Shown: positions 47,529 to 58,980, numbered from the stretch's first letter. The stretch is 64,000 nucleotides of DNA from Podocnemis expansa (GCA_007922195.1 ML681989.1:41473754-41537753); one strand, 5' to 3'. Made by a program: numbers and translations. The notes: generated by a model not told the origin, from the letters alone.

Positions 47529-48061
47529 TGTAGGAAAGAGTTAAACTAAGCATCTAGTCTGAAGGATAGGTATGATAATAGGACTACTACAGGCAAGTTT
47601 TGCTGTACTGTAAATTGAGATTCTAGTTAAAATTTATATTTTCTTCTTTCTCTCTAGCTTCCCCTCCTACATAAGATCCTGGGTGGGAACTTTGCTTATC
47701 ACCTTTCTTCTCCTTCCTCTCTACTTGTTAAGGACTGTAAAGTAATATCTGTTGTAGAAAATAATGCATTTGGAGTTAAAGCTTCTGCACAATATATGCA
47801 AAACCTGTAAACTCTAAACAGAGGCAGAAATAATTATATTCACCATATAATCATCCATATTCATTGCATAGGTATTAATGTAACCATATAAGAGTCCATG
47901 AATAGTTGTCAGTCATGTATGTATTTCCACATTGATCTGGATAAAAAATTTGTAAAGCAGCCCTTCTTTGCTTGAGATGTTGAGCAGAAAGAACAGGCAA
48001 TAAAAAGTACTGTTTGACCCCATACACTTCTGGGACAACCTGTTTGTTTATCTAACTTTCA
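47529..48061 (+). mobile_element. Provirus 5' LTR (533 bp)
   Basis: Starts TGTAGGAAAGAGTTAAAC and ends ATCTAACTTTCA. It aligns end to end with the 3' LTR at 53103-53635 and has the same length. Polyadenylation signal AATAAA in GGCAATAAAAAGTACTG near 47998; TATA-like GGATAAAAAATT about 60 bp earlier. TG..CA ends. The LTRs differ at many sites, so the provirus is old. Confidence 0.92.
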
Positions 48062-48066
48062 ATATC

Positions 48067-48084
48067 TGGCATCATGAACAGGAT
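48067..48084 (+). promoter_or_regulatory. Primer-binding-site-like sequence
   Basis: TGGCATCATGAACAGGAT lies 5 bp after the 5' LTR. It begins with TGG, as needed to pair with a tRNA CCA end. The tRNA species is not assigned. Confidence 0.5.
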
Positions 48085-48717
48085 CCTTTGAGGGAGAGAA
48101 GTGCCTGATAACCACTTCTTGCCATGGATATGGGTGAGCTGAATGTGCTCTTTATGGTAACCCTGGTTAGGGAATTCATTAATTGGTTGTTTGGGAAATA
48201 GGGGGTACTCATGTGCATCCCTCCAGGGGATGTCAGGACTGGCCAGACATCCAGGGGTTGGTGCAAGCCTTCCTCTTAAAGTGTATGTTGGTGCAGGCTC
48301 TGTGAGGGCTTGTCAGGTTTATGGGGGAAGTTACAAATCTTAAGACAAAGGTTGTAACCTGGCAGTGAATTACTGAGGAACACAGGTAATTATCAGTGCA
48401 CTGGCTGTCAGACCAGTTAACAGCCACATGGAAGATTTTAACCATCTTAAGTTAAAAGAACATGGCCCTAAAGGGTCAAGTGGACATCTTTAAGTAATCT
48501 TCTACTATCCTGTTTGCCATTTAGTCACCGTTTCTTTCCCATCTGTTTGTGTAAACTCAGACAGGGCAGCAGAACTCCAACATGTTGATGTTAAGGAATG
48601 TTATTGCTGCTGGCTTGTTCCTATAAATGATTTCAAAGGACTAATTGTAATTCATAGGAATTGTAGTTTTTGGTTTAGTTTGGTTCTTTTAATGTTAGGA
48701 GGGAACTTTGAATACAC

Positions 48718-49107
48718 TTTGGCTATGTCTACACACACATCGTTATTTTGAAATAAGTATTTTGAAATAAAGTCCTTATTTCGAAATAAGTTAATTTGAA
48801 TTAAGGGAAAGCCTGCTATCAAAACGGCTGTTATTTTGAAATGTTATTTCGAAATAAGGCCATTTGGACATGTTATTTCTAAACAGTTGTTTTGAAACAA
48901 TGGTGTTGTTTCGAAACAACATGTCCAAATGGCCTTATTTTGAAATAACCATTTCGAAATAACAGCTGTTTCGAAATGATGGTTCTTATTTCAAAATGAC
49001 GGATCCCATCATTTCAAAATAAGAAAACGCCATGTGGACCTAATCTCTTTTATTTCAAAATAACCAGTGTTATTTCAAAATAAAAGAGATGTGTAGACAT
49101 ACCCTTT
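48718..49107. mobile_element. Palindrome MITE, TTTCGAAA type, TSD TTT
   Basis: Element 48721-49104 starts GGCTATGTCTACACAC and ends GTGTAGACATACCC, flanked by TTT on both sides. TT- and AT-type units; several CpG centres intact. Inserted in the provirus. Confidence 0.9.
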
Positions 49108-50189
49108 GGGTGTAAAAAGTTTTTGATAATGCACAGACTAAGGCAGCTGTGTTGCAAAGATCTTACTTGGTGATTCAGGTTTTACAAGCATAATATGCCA
49201 TCTTAGGAATGCATAAGAACTAGTTCAGTGAAAACAGTGGTTAAAAAACAGCACTCTGAAGGAACGGAGGGTTTATAATCATAAAAGCATGTTGCCAGTT
49301 AAAAGCTATAGCAGGAAAAGTTTAAAAGACTTAAACAGTTGGAAGTTATGAAATTGTTAAAAGGTGTTAGTTGTGGAAATGTTTTAAAGCTATTATTTTC
49401 TTTTTTAGTTTAATAATATTTAATAAGGTAAATTGAGGTATAATTTAGTGCAGCCACATTATGTGGAACTCTAGTAGTTAAATGAATTATATACGGGGTC
49501 AAGTACCTGTCCCATGGAGTTTTTACAGCTATTTTGAAGGAAAAAAGGGCTCCTTTCCTGAGGCATTGTCTGTAAACAATTAATTGTAAATAACTGTTTC
49601 GGCAGCAGGCAAAGGAACGATCTGATTTAAATTATTTAATTACTGTACAGTTGGTCAGAATTATAAAAGGGTAATAAGGGGCTTCCATTAAAACTTGACT
49701 TCTCCAAAGGTACAAATGAGAATTTTAGTAAAGTCATATAAGAGGAATTGGAGTAGTGCAACTGATGTTAAGCAAACACAGATAGTTAGTGTTGCTTGTC
49801 TTTGTTTTTAAGCATTTAATGTTTTGTTTGCTCAATTGTTTGTTGTTTTAATACCTCAATGACAAGAGAACATGCTCTTGGCACTGATAGGCAGAACTAG
49901 TACAGTAAAAGAAATTCTGTATCTAAAAAGTGAAATTCAAGAATTGCAAAATATAACCCAGGACTGGTAGGCATCCCAAAACTAACATGTATCAAAGAGA
50001 GCTAAGGAAAAGTATTGGCTGTGGTCTAGTAACAAGAGACCAGTAATGCTGTGCCCTCACTGAAACTGGACTTTCCTAAGTTTGGTCCATGGAAGCCTGG
50101 TGGCAGGGGGAGGCAAGTGGTCTCTTGAGTTTAAGGAGACATTGGTGATTTACCAAAAAAAAAAAAAAAAAAAAGTGTTGGTGGCTAAG

Positions 50190-50310
50190 AATGGTGGCTG
50201 ACTTAAAGGCACAATTGGAATGTTGTCTAAATTGTGCTAGCCATAACCCACCTTACAAAGTGGTTAAGGGGATCTTAATGAAACAAGTTCCACAAGAACC
50301 GCGGAAAAAG
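50190..50310 (+). pseudogene. Proviral integrase N-terminal fragment
   Basis: One frame reads ADLKAQLECCLNCASHNP, then KGILMKQVPQEP. The CxxC spacing followed by a Pro-rich linker is the pattern of the second half of the integrase HHCC zinc-binding domain. Position and orientation agree with a plus-strand provirus. The catalytic core is not visible downstream; an A/G-rich tract follows. Assignment rests on a short segment. Confidence 0.5.
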
Positions 50311-50769
50311 AAAGAAAGAAAGAAAGAACCCACAGAGGACCCCTGCCACTGAATCATAGAAGTTAGTTTATGCTAATAGTGGTAAATGCCTTTAGCAGGG
50401 GGGTGGGACATTCCCTACAGGAACCAAATGGTCAGAATAACAGCTAAGAAACTAATTAAAATAAAGTATTAACTTGTTGGAATGTCCTAGAGGTAACAGA
50501 CTCCAGTGAATGAATCGCTTTTTAATCATATGTGATAGGTGTGCTCACAGAAGTCACTGAGATCACACACTGGACTCAAACAGGAAATGAAGGGTAAAAA
50601 TGGGCTCATTGCACACAGATAAGAAGTAAAAAAAAGTAAAAAAAAAAGTAAAAAAAAGAAAGAAAGAAAATATAATACCAGCTGTGACCCATCAACAAGG
50701 ATGGGGGAAATCATGGTTTCTTCCCTGAGTGAGGACCACATACAATTGTTTGAAGAGTTGGCATGAAAT

Positions 50770-51495
50770 ATTGGAAACATCTAGAAGCTGTGAAGGAGGG
50801 CAGGAGCAGCAGATGCAGGCACAGAAGGGGCGGGTGGGAGTGGAACCATTTGCCAGTAACATATGTGTTGGAGAGACCAGGAAGGATGGGGTAGGGGGCA
50901 TGGCAGAAGTGAAGGTGGGGGTGCAGGGTGGGGACATAGAGAGAAGGATGAGGGCACAGGATGTGATGGTCAAGATAAGGAACAATGAAGCAGGGGCACG
51001 AGGTGAGGTGTTGAAGGGGTTGCTGGGGCAGGAGATGGGGGAAGTGAAGGGAAGGACTGGAGCCAGGATGTGCCAAGGCGGTGAAAGGGGCCATGGGCAG
51101 CATATGGGAGCAGAGAAGGGATGTGTGGTGGCAGGAGGTGGGGGGCAGGAGCAGGAATGGGGGTGGTTGTGAACAGGGACATGGACAGGAGATTGGGGGA
51201 GAGAAGGGGTGCATTGGAGTAGGAGGTGCAGGGCTGGGGCTGGAACAGGAGCTGGGCTGGTGAAGGGGGACAGAGGCAGCAGATGGGGGCAGATAAGGGG
51301 TTTGTGGGGGCAGCAGATGGGGGCTGGGGCATGAGGGAAAGGATGAGGGCATGGGATGTGGAGGGAGGGATGAGGAAAAATGGAGCGGGGGGAGGAAGTG
51401 AGGGTGTTGAAGGGGTGGCTGGGGGCAGGGGCAGGAGATGGAGGTAGAGAAGTGGTGGGCAGCAGCAGGAGGAGGCAGCTGGGACAGGAGGTGGG
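50770..51495. repeat. G-rich, purine-biased repeat block
   Basis: Diverged repeats of GCAGGAG, GATGGGGGCAG and similar over about 700 bp, probably minisatellite filler of a mobile element. It yields a 283-residue minus-strand frame (50711-51562) of Pro/His/Ser-rich low complexity, which I regard as non-coding. Confidence 0.6.
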
Positions 51496-51587
51496 GTGAT
51501 GTCAGATGTGATTCAACCAATTGTTCCTTGCTCTCTCCTTGAGAGCAATCCTTGGGGAGCAATTGGTTGAATCACCTGTGACATCAC
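51496..51587. repeat. 92-bp near-perfect hairpin
   Basis: Left arm GTGATGTCAGATGTGATTCA (51496 on) pairs with right arm ending TGAATCACCTGTGACATCAC at 51587. Arms are 32 bp with few mismatches. The centre also pairs (TTGCTCTC / GAGAGCAA), so almost the whole segment folds back. It may be a small foldback element or MITE remnant adjoining the G-rich block. Confidence 0.85.
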
Positions 51588-53087
51588 AATGGCCTGTCAC
51601 ATGGTACACTTCACATCTCACACACACACACACACACAGAGAGCGATTTAGTATAGTAGATTGTGTATTTTACAGGAAATGAAAAAATGGTAAGAAAATA
51701 TCAAGAATGCTAACATGTGGAGAGGTAAATGGTACCCATGAGTGTGGGTAAGGTTATGTTTAATAATCAAGGGGAAAAGTGTAACTATTCACCAACTAAC
51801 CACCTGTGAATTAACAAAAAGGGAGAAAAGAACAGGAATCAGTTCTAGCCATGTGGACAAATGGGCTTTAAAAAAGAATGGAGAGGGGAATGGAAATATC
51901 AATTCACAGTATATGGGGTGGACCAAGAGCCCCTATGTTGGTGGTTTGGAAATTCATCAGAGAACATTACATAGTGGGTGAAAAATGAAAGTTTCAAAGC
52001 AACATTATGATACGTAAGTAACAAAAGGATGGAATAGTGAGTTAAATCACTGAATCATTCCTTGCAATGGTACCAATTAAAGAGAACTGAAATATGACAC
52101 CTTTTTGGACACCTGGGACACTGGAACAAGAAGGTGTCCCTTAATTTAAATGTGATTCAACCTGCCATAATGATGGTACCTGGAAACAAGTACCAATACA
52201 CAAGAAAATTTAAACTAACTGGTTTGCAAAATGTAATCCTATATGTGATGTGAATGCCAAGGTAGAAGAATTCAGACCTGAAATGGCTGCAGCATGGAGC
52301 CAAAATCCCTCCCCAATGAACAAATCTGTGAGAAGAAGTGAAATCAGCACTCTTTAATAGTACTCAGTTCTATTGAACACTTGCTGGGAACAATCACTCT
52401 AACTCTTGGGAACATCACAGAGTCATGGATGGGGAGTGCATGGGAAGAGGCCTGAACCTAGGTTCAATGAACCCTAACCAATCATTTTGTAATCCTTCCA
52501 TGGGATGCCCATCAGGGGTATGGCCTTGTGGGTTAGAAGGCACCAAAGTAGCAAAGCTATTCAAAGGTTACTGGTTTTTCAGAGCCACCTGACAAACAAC
52601 TAATGGGGACTGTACCCTATGCCAGTGTACATGCATCATCAAAGGAGTTGCTAAATGGGATTGGACCTCTGCTACCCTTCTGCAGGACATTTTGGGGGAT
52701 GGATGTAAATAGAGTTGGTCTCAAGAGAGATTCATCTAAAAAAAAAAGTTGCAGGTGAAGACTGAGGGAACAACACATAGTTTCTAGCTGGGCACAAAGT
52801 CTATTATACACACATGGGACTTGCCTGGACAGGGTAAGGTAACACTTAGGAAAGATGGTTATGGGAGCTACCGCTTTTAGAATTTGCAGAACTGGTATCC
52901 CCACAGCATGGGGTTGAGCAGGGAAATAAAATCTGCTGGGAAGTACAGTGGCAGTTCTCAGCCCAAAGACCCGCCTTCCACATCTCTCTGTAGCATGACT
53001 GGTGGACCAAAGCATTGGATCAGCTGAAGCCAGGGCCTCCCCACTTGCCAGTGTGAAGCAAAGATGGGTGCCTGGGCCCTTTTTTGA

Positions 53088-53102
53088 ACAAGAGTGGGGG
53101 AG
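53088..53102 (+). promoter_or_regulatory. Polypurine tract
   Basis: AAGAGTGGGGGAG directly precedes the 3' LTR, where plus-strand synthesis is primed. Confidence 0.7.
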
Positions 53103-53635
53103 CGTAGGGAAGAGTTAAATTAAGCACCTGGCCTGAAGGATAGCTGCTATGGTGATGGGATTACTATGGGCAAGCCTTACCGTCCTGTAAATTGAGATTC
53201 TAGTTAAAAGTTATGTTGTCTTCTCTTTTCTCTCTAGCTTCACCTCCTACATAAGATCCTGGATGGGAACTTTGCTTATCATCTTTCTCATCCCTCCTCT
53301 CTGCTTCTTAAGGACTGTGAAGTAATTTCTGTTGTAGAAAATAATGTGTTGGAAGGTAAAACATCTGCATAATATATGCAAAACCTCTAAACAATAAACA
53401 GAGGTGGGGCTAATTATATATACACCATATAATCATTATAGGTGTTGACGTAACCATCTAGGGGTCCATGAAAAGTTGTAAGTCCTGTATGTATTTCCAT
53501 ACTGATTTGGATAAAAGAACTGTAAAGCAGCCCCTATTTGCTCACTCAAGATGTCAAGAGGAATGAGCAGGCAATAAAGAGTACTGCTTGACCCAATCCA
53601 CCTCTGGGATAGACTGTTTGTTTATCTAACTTCCA
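53103..53635 (+). mobile_element. Provirus 3' LTR (533 bp)
   Basis: Starts CGTAGGGAAGAGTTAAAT (TG decayed to CG) and ends ATCTAACTTCCA. AATAAA in GGCAATAAAGAGTACTG near 53571, TATA-like GGATAAAAGAAC near 53510. Aligns with the 5' LTR along its whole length. Flanking host sequences (ACTGG left, GCAAC right) do not match, so no target duplication is visible. Confidence 0.92.
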
Positions 53636-54097
53636 GCAACTCAGACCTCTTAAATTTCTTATATTTCCTTTGCCCTCCATTTGAATCCTAACTAGCCATA
53701 TTAACTAACGTCAAGAGAGCATAGCTGTTCTGCAGGTCAAGAGATTCCAGCTAAAACAATGCAATGATACACCACCACCTATTAACTCAGCCTGAATTAT
53801 GATCTTCCGAAGTGGGTCACCTTACAAGGGTGACACCATGACTTAGTGTACTGAAATTTGAAAGTTTACCTCTAATTTGTGCTGAGGAAAGCCTGACATA
53901 ATCAGCAGCACTGGAAACTGAAGGATCATTTCTTCATTTTAATAAAATCTTCAATACTTTCATTTTATTAATATAATTAAGAGCCCCAAGGACAACAACA
54001 GAATGTAAGGGAAAGACAATAAGATAGGGAAAAGTGGAATTCTCCACAGTCATTATCTATGCTCTGAGCCTAAATCTTCTGAACAAAGGTAACTTTA
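53636..54097. other. Unique stretch
   Basis: No feature recognised. Confidence 0.4.
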
Positions 54098-54714
54098 GGT
54101 GCTGTAGTGGTCACCTACCAGAAGACATTGTCATGCGTTAGTTTAGGGTGGGTAGAGAGATGGCAGGCCCCGAAGAACCTGAACCAAAGTAAAATCATGC
54201 TAAGCTGCCAGCTGAAACTGCAGGCTAAGCTGCTAAGTTGCCAGCCTCCACTGGAAAAAGAGGAAGTCGCCACACACAAAAGCCTTCCCCCCCCACTCTC
54301 CTGTTCGGGGGGAGTATACATCTGGCTTAAGCGGCAGCCTTCCCCACGAAGTAGCAAATTCATTTTTTTTCTCTGTCCCTTTTACTTCTGCTTTTGCTCG
54401 TTCATAACCCTGGCTTGTTTGTATCAGGATATAAAAGGGAAGCCATTAGAAAGGAGGGGCAGGAGTCTCTCTCGGGTCAGAAGGATGCCATGAGTTGGGG
54501 GCCTCAGTCCACTCTAAGGGTGCCACTCATCCCGATGTGGCGGTGTAGCCACTTACGCCAGGACAGGGCTCCTCCCTGGGCTATGTGATGGTGAGTGATA
54601 GGATTTAATTTGGCAGTATCTTTAATAAAGTTGTAGTCTGCTTTACTCCTGACTCAGGTGTTGCTTATCGCCCGGGATCCTCGAACCTGTACCGAGCCTG
54701 CTCACAACAGGTGC
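54098..54714 (+). mobile_element. Solo LTR, 607 bp, TSD GGTGC
   Basis: The LTR at 54103-54709 begins TGTAGTGGTCACC and ends GCTCACAACA. It is flanked by perfect GGTGC duplications at 54098-54102 and 54710-54714. TATA box ATATAAAAGG near 54430 and poly-A signal AATAAAG near 54630 define U3, R and U5. Different family from the provirus and from the LEELP LTRs. No internal region. Confidence 0.92.
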
Positions 54715-55259
54715 CTTGCTGTAATGTTGAGATTTGTTTGTTGGTTGGTTTGTTTGTTTCATAAAATAGGGAAACACTAGTTCTAAAGCAGTAAATGCAA
54801 TAATTTATTTAAAAGGGATTAATGTGTTAATCATTTTGGAAGACAAATGGAAAGAAATCAATATATGTCTGCAAGTTTGGTTGAGGTGTTTATATTGTTT
54901 TCTCTGAATTCATTTTGCTCCTTTCCATTTTTCTGCATGTGTGTAGGTGTAGAGAGAATTGGTTTGCAAAAGCTCCATGTTTACTGAAGTGTGCATATTG
55001 TGAATCACCTTTTCTCCCAAGACCTTACCTCTTCATTGTACAATCTTCATTTATAATATGCAAAGAACTAAATTTTCCCCTCTGTTAAACCTGTGTCAGT
55101 TTTCAATTATAACCATTGTACCATGATTTAAAAGTAGTTTTGAAAAGTAAGGAGCAAGCTGGCACAGCAAATAAATACATTCCCCCCCCCCCCCCGGAGA
55201 CCTTGTTTCAGTTCTCAATTTGGTCACACAAGGAAATGCATGTAGTCTCAGTCTTATAC
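54715..55259. other. Unique stretch
   Basis: No feature recognised; a C-run near 55182-55196. Confidence 0.4.
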
Positions 55260-56230
55260 CTTAAATGCAGGGGTTAAAGTACAATTTGCTGGCCCCCAGA
55301 ACCCTCCTAAATTTCTGGGCCGCTTTCATGCAAGTTCAGGCGCCCTTCACCCGCCACAATTACTGCCCCACAGATGCATGCCCCTACCCCAGCTATTGCC
55401 CCCAACACCAGCCACTGCCCCCAAATGCCTGCCCTTCACCCAACTTACTGCTCCCCACCGCAGCTACTGCCCCAAAATGCCTACCCCCACCCCAGCTACT
55501 ACCCCCAGAATGCCTGCCCCCATCAGACCCCACTTTCCACATCTTCCTCAATTCCCATTTCATAAGATATTGCCCCCATGTCCCCACTCCAACCCTCATA
55601 ACCCTCCACCCCCAGCTCCCCATCTTCACTTCACCCCCTTCACCCCTCCAGCCCCCTCCACATCTTCCCAGATACCTTCAGTCCCCTTGTTCCCATTGTT
55701 CCCCTCCACTCCCTTGACCCCACCAACCCTCTCCATATCTTCCTAGTCCCCTTCAGTCCCCTAGTCCCCATTGCACCCTCTTCAGTCTCCCCCCAGCCCC
55801 TCCACACTTCCCATGCCCTCATGCCATGCCCTTTTCCCTGCTGGAGCCTGACATTTACGAACCCCCAGATCCCTCTTACCCATGCTGCTGAGGACTGGGC
55901 CAGGCCGAGGGGAGGGAGGCTGTGGGGCTGTCCGACTGGCTGGAGGATGACAGGCCCAAGACTGGGTTCAGGTTGCATGCGCCACCCGGGCCCAGCAGGA
56001 AGGGGAGGGGCCACCGTAATCCCTCGGAAAGGGGGACAGGATGGGTGGCACAGCTTGTCCCAGCCTCCAGCTCCTTCCCTGAGCTGGAACTAGGGGAACA
56101 CGCTGGAAGACTGTATTCCAGCACATTCTTTCTATTTTTAGGGGGCCCCAGAATGCTGCCCATCTAAAAATAGGGGGCTCTGGAATGCTGTTCCAGGCCA
56201 TTAACCTTTGCTTTAACACCTGCTTAAATG
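55260..56230. mobile_element. hAT element, 955 bp, TSD CTTAAATG
   Basis: Element 55268-56222 has termini CAGGGGTTAAAG and CTTTAACACCTG, with perfect 8-bp duplications CTTAAATG at 55260-55267 and 56223-56230. The interior begins with C-rich tandem text (CCCCAGCTACTGCCCC-like) and includes near the right end a stem CTATTTTTAGGGGG / CTAAAAATAGGGGG. Non-autonomous; open frames are composition artefacts. Confidence 0.92.
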
Positions 56231-56629
56231 TATGTCTGTCCATATTGCAAACACTACACATTCAATCAGATATAGGGCTGAACATGCAATATGTGGCTTG
56301 CCCCATGAACTATACTCTGCTTCAAATGAGAGGACTTGTGCAGAAAGTTATAATGAACATTACATTCTCATCCTCCACTGGCCTCAAGTGGATATCTCTC
56401 TTGTCCTTTTCACATATATGTGAAACATCTGGGAGAGGTTGTGCTACCAATACCCAGTTTTGCAGATCCATTTTTTAGCAGACAATTACATGGATGATGA
56501 AGTGTCTGCAAGGGATAAGCATTTAGATTTGAAAAAAAAAAAATGCTGGCTTAAATTTATCCAAAGCAAATCTAAGCTAATGTTGTAGATGTGGGAAATA
56601 ACTTGAGAGTTATCTGGGATACTGATCTC
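56231..56629. other. Unique stretch
   Basis: No feature recognised. Confidence 0.4.
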
Positions 56630-57070
56630 TAAACGTATGTCTACACTGTCAAATTAGTCCAGATTAAGGAGGCTTCATCCAGACTAATTTAGACCATGGC
56701 CACACTAGGTTTTCCCTAGTTCAAACTAAGAAATTTCTTAGTTTGAACTAAGGAACACCTAGTTCGAACTAATAAGTACCAGCACTTAGTCCAGATTTAA
56801 GCAGTTAGTTCTTTAGTTTGATTTAGGAGGGATGTGGACTAGGACTAATGCTTAGTTCAGACATAAAACTTAGCTTGACTTAAGACTTAACTAAACTGGT
56901 TAGTTTGAACTAACTACACATTTTAGTTCAAACTAGAATATACAGTTAGTTCGAACTTAGAAGCGTGAGGTTAGTTCGAACTACCCTTGGGTTAGTTTGA
57001 ATTAAGCTTGAACTTCTTAGTTTAGACTAACAAGTCTGAACTAACTTTTGCAGATTTAGACATAGCCTAA
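56630..57070. mobile_element. Palindrome MITE, TTAGTTCGAACTAA type, TSD TAA
   Basis: Element 56633-57067 starts ACGTATGTCTACAC (decayed GGCTATG) and ends GATTTAGACATAGCC, flanked by TAA on both sides. Many GT-type palindromes with intact TTCGAA centres. Confidence 0.88.
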
Positions 57071-57468
57071 AGCACCATCACTCTGGTCATCAACTGAAGA
57101 CTTGGGGGTCAAATGAGCTCATCACTGTTCCTCAATGTTAAGATAAGAATAGTTGGGAGAAATGTCTCTTTCCACTGCTGGCTAGCCAGGAGATTATTAC
57201 TTTTGGACTAGGACACAGGTACAGTTTTCCTTGTAAAAGTAACTCTATTTTCTGAATAGAAAGGAAAGACAAGAAGACATCTGTATTTTATAACTACTTG
57301 CCTTCACACATGATAATGAGAAGGTGTCAAAAAGCACATCACATCACACTGGAGCCTCATGGCCTCCACTTGCTTTCCATCACATCTACTATCCAGATCA
57401 TGGTCCTGACATTAAAACCTTCATTGAAAATGGCTTGCCTTTCTCTAGGTCACTCTTTTTTTTTCCCC

Positions 57469-57590
57469 CAGGAGTAGCCACATTAGTCTACTTCAGCAAA
57501 ACAAAGAAGAAGTCTGGTAGCATTTTTAAAGACTGACAAATATATTTATCACATGAGCTTTCCTGGGAGAAAATCCCACTTTGTTAGTAT
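57469..57590 (-). mobile_element. SINE/LINE 3' tail
   Basis: Plus text GGAGTAGCCACATTAGTCTA, AAGTCTGGTAGCATTTTTAA, CATGAGCTTTCCTGGGAGAA and AATCCCACTTTG is the reverse complement of the tail family. Confidence 0.75.
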
Positions 57591-58980
57591 TTAAAAGTGC
57601 CACCAGCCTCATTGTTTGTTTTCCTCTTTTCCTGACTCTCCCAGTTATTTGTGCTCTTTAGAAGCATTGAAGTTATTAGTAAGCAGTCGGGAGCAAAATT
57701 CTTACCATTCTGAGTGAAAGACTTTGACTCTGGAGTTCCTTCCTGGAGGATATTGGAAATAATCATTTCCTGAACACTCTACAATAATCAACCTTTTATC
57801 AGCAATGCCAAAAAAAAATCACATTTAACAGAAGGGTAAAGTGATCACTGTCAATGTGCATGGCTGAGAAAGCATATTTGCAGCCTGTGCTTGGGTCATT
57901 GCATCCTGACCTGTGACCCAGTTAGTCTGTCTCTCTGTAGGGTGGACAGAGTGTTCTTAGTGAAGGGGTCCTGACTCATGGATTCACTCCCTACAATACA
58001 TGGTCCAATAGACCTTCAGGTTCTCAATCTTCAGGGCATTCTATAAGTCTTATTTGTTCCACAAAGTTTTTCTCTGGGAGGCAATTGGAGATTTTATGTT
58101 TTTGGTTGGGAATTCTTGTTTTTTGTTTGCTAACAAAGATTGGCAGATTTATTGTTGGATTATTTTCTGTCCTTTTGCAAAGATGACTACTGATAGTAGA
58201 AAAGCACATGTTAAAATGTAATAAAATGAATAAATGAATATTTCAATCTATATGACCAACTGGAAGAGAAAAAACATTCCATTATTGCCGATTCTATAGT
58301 GACAGTGGGAGGATAAGGGTGATAATAAATGGATCTCCTAAAAATCATGGTCCGATTGTAGGCCAACATATATTACACAGAAGATCTGTGGTATCATATT
58401 ACCAAATACCAGTAATTTTACATTGAAAAGGTTGAAATCTAAGTTAGTTTGTTTCCCCAAGTGCGAGTGCACAATGGAAAGAACTCAGTGTGAATCAATG
58501 TTTAGAGACACATGAAAATGAATACAAATATGGCAAGCATTGTTTACAGACAGAGATACACACAAAGCATTAAAAAGGTACTTTCTTTAACTTGGTTGTC
58601 TTGATCCCCCTTTTGTGATTTTTCACCCTAATGTGGTAACTCAGTTAGAACTTGCCAAAGATCTTTTTTTTCCCTTCCACTTAATCCTTTATCTGATGGC
58701 TACAGGTTAAACTAGCATTTGACCTTGTGAAAATATTCAGCAGACACACAAGATTTTTCAAAACTTTTCAAAGCCCCTCTAATGATTACTGTCATCTTCA
58801 CAGTAAGAAATCTTTGTTTCAGAAGTGAAAACAAAAGTTGCTTCTGGTATTAAATATACAATCTACAGTTGTTCGAAAAGGGCCCGGCTGTAGTCCATTT
58901 TGCACTTCCACACAGGTAAGGAAGGAGGCACTTTGCACCTCCACATTTCCCTGTGCTGTTTACCCACTTTTTGCATATCT
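57591..58980. other. Unique AT-rich stretch
   Basis: No gene or repeat recognised. Confidence 0.45.

Larger units (their letters stand above)
48062..53102 (+). mobile_element. Provirus internal region (decayed)
   Basis: Endogenous retrovirus or retrovirus-like element between matched LTRs, plus orientation. A primer-binding-like TGGCATCATGAACAGG starts at 48067. Gag is not recognisable. An integrase zinc-finger segment lies at about 50200-50310. A palindrome MITE (48721-49104), a G-rich block and a 92-bp hairpin interrupt it. The final part, 51650-53087, is in env position but I cannot identify env motifs with confidence. Coding frames are broken throughout. Described only as a degraded relic. 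Confidence 0.75.

Noticed and set aside
50711..51562. 283-residue open frame on the minus strand
   Set aside because: Pro/His/Ser-rich low-complexity translation of a G-rich repeat block; no domain, and it runs into the 92-bp hairpin.
51650..53080. Confident env assignment for the provirus
   Set aside because: Position fits, but I could not identify a cleavage site, fusion region or transmembrane motif in any frame.
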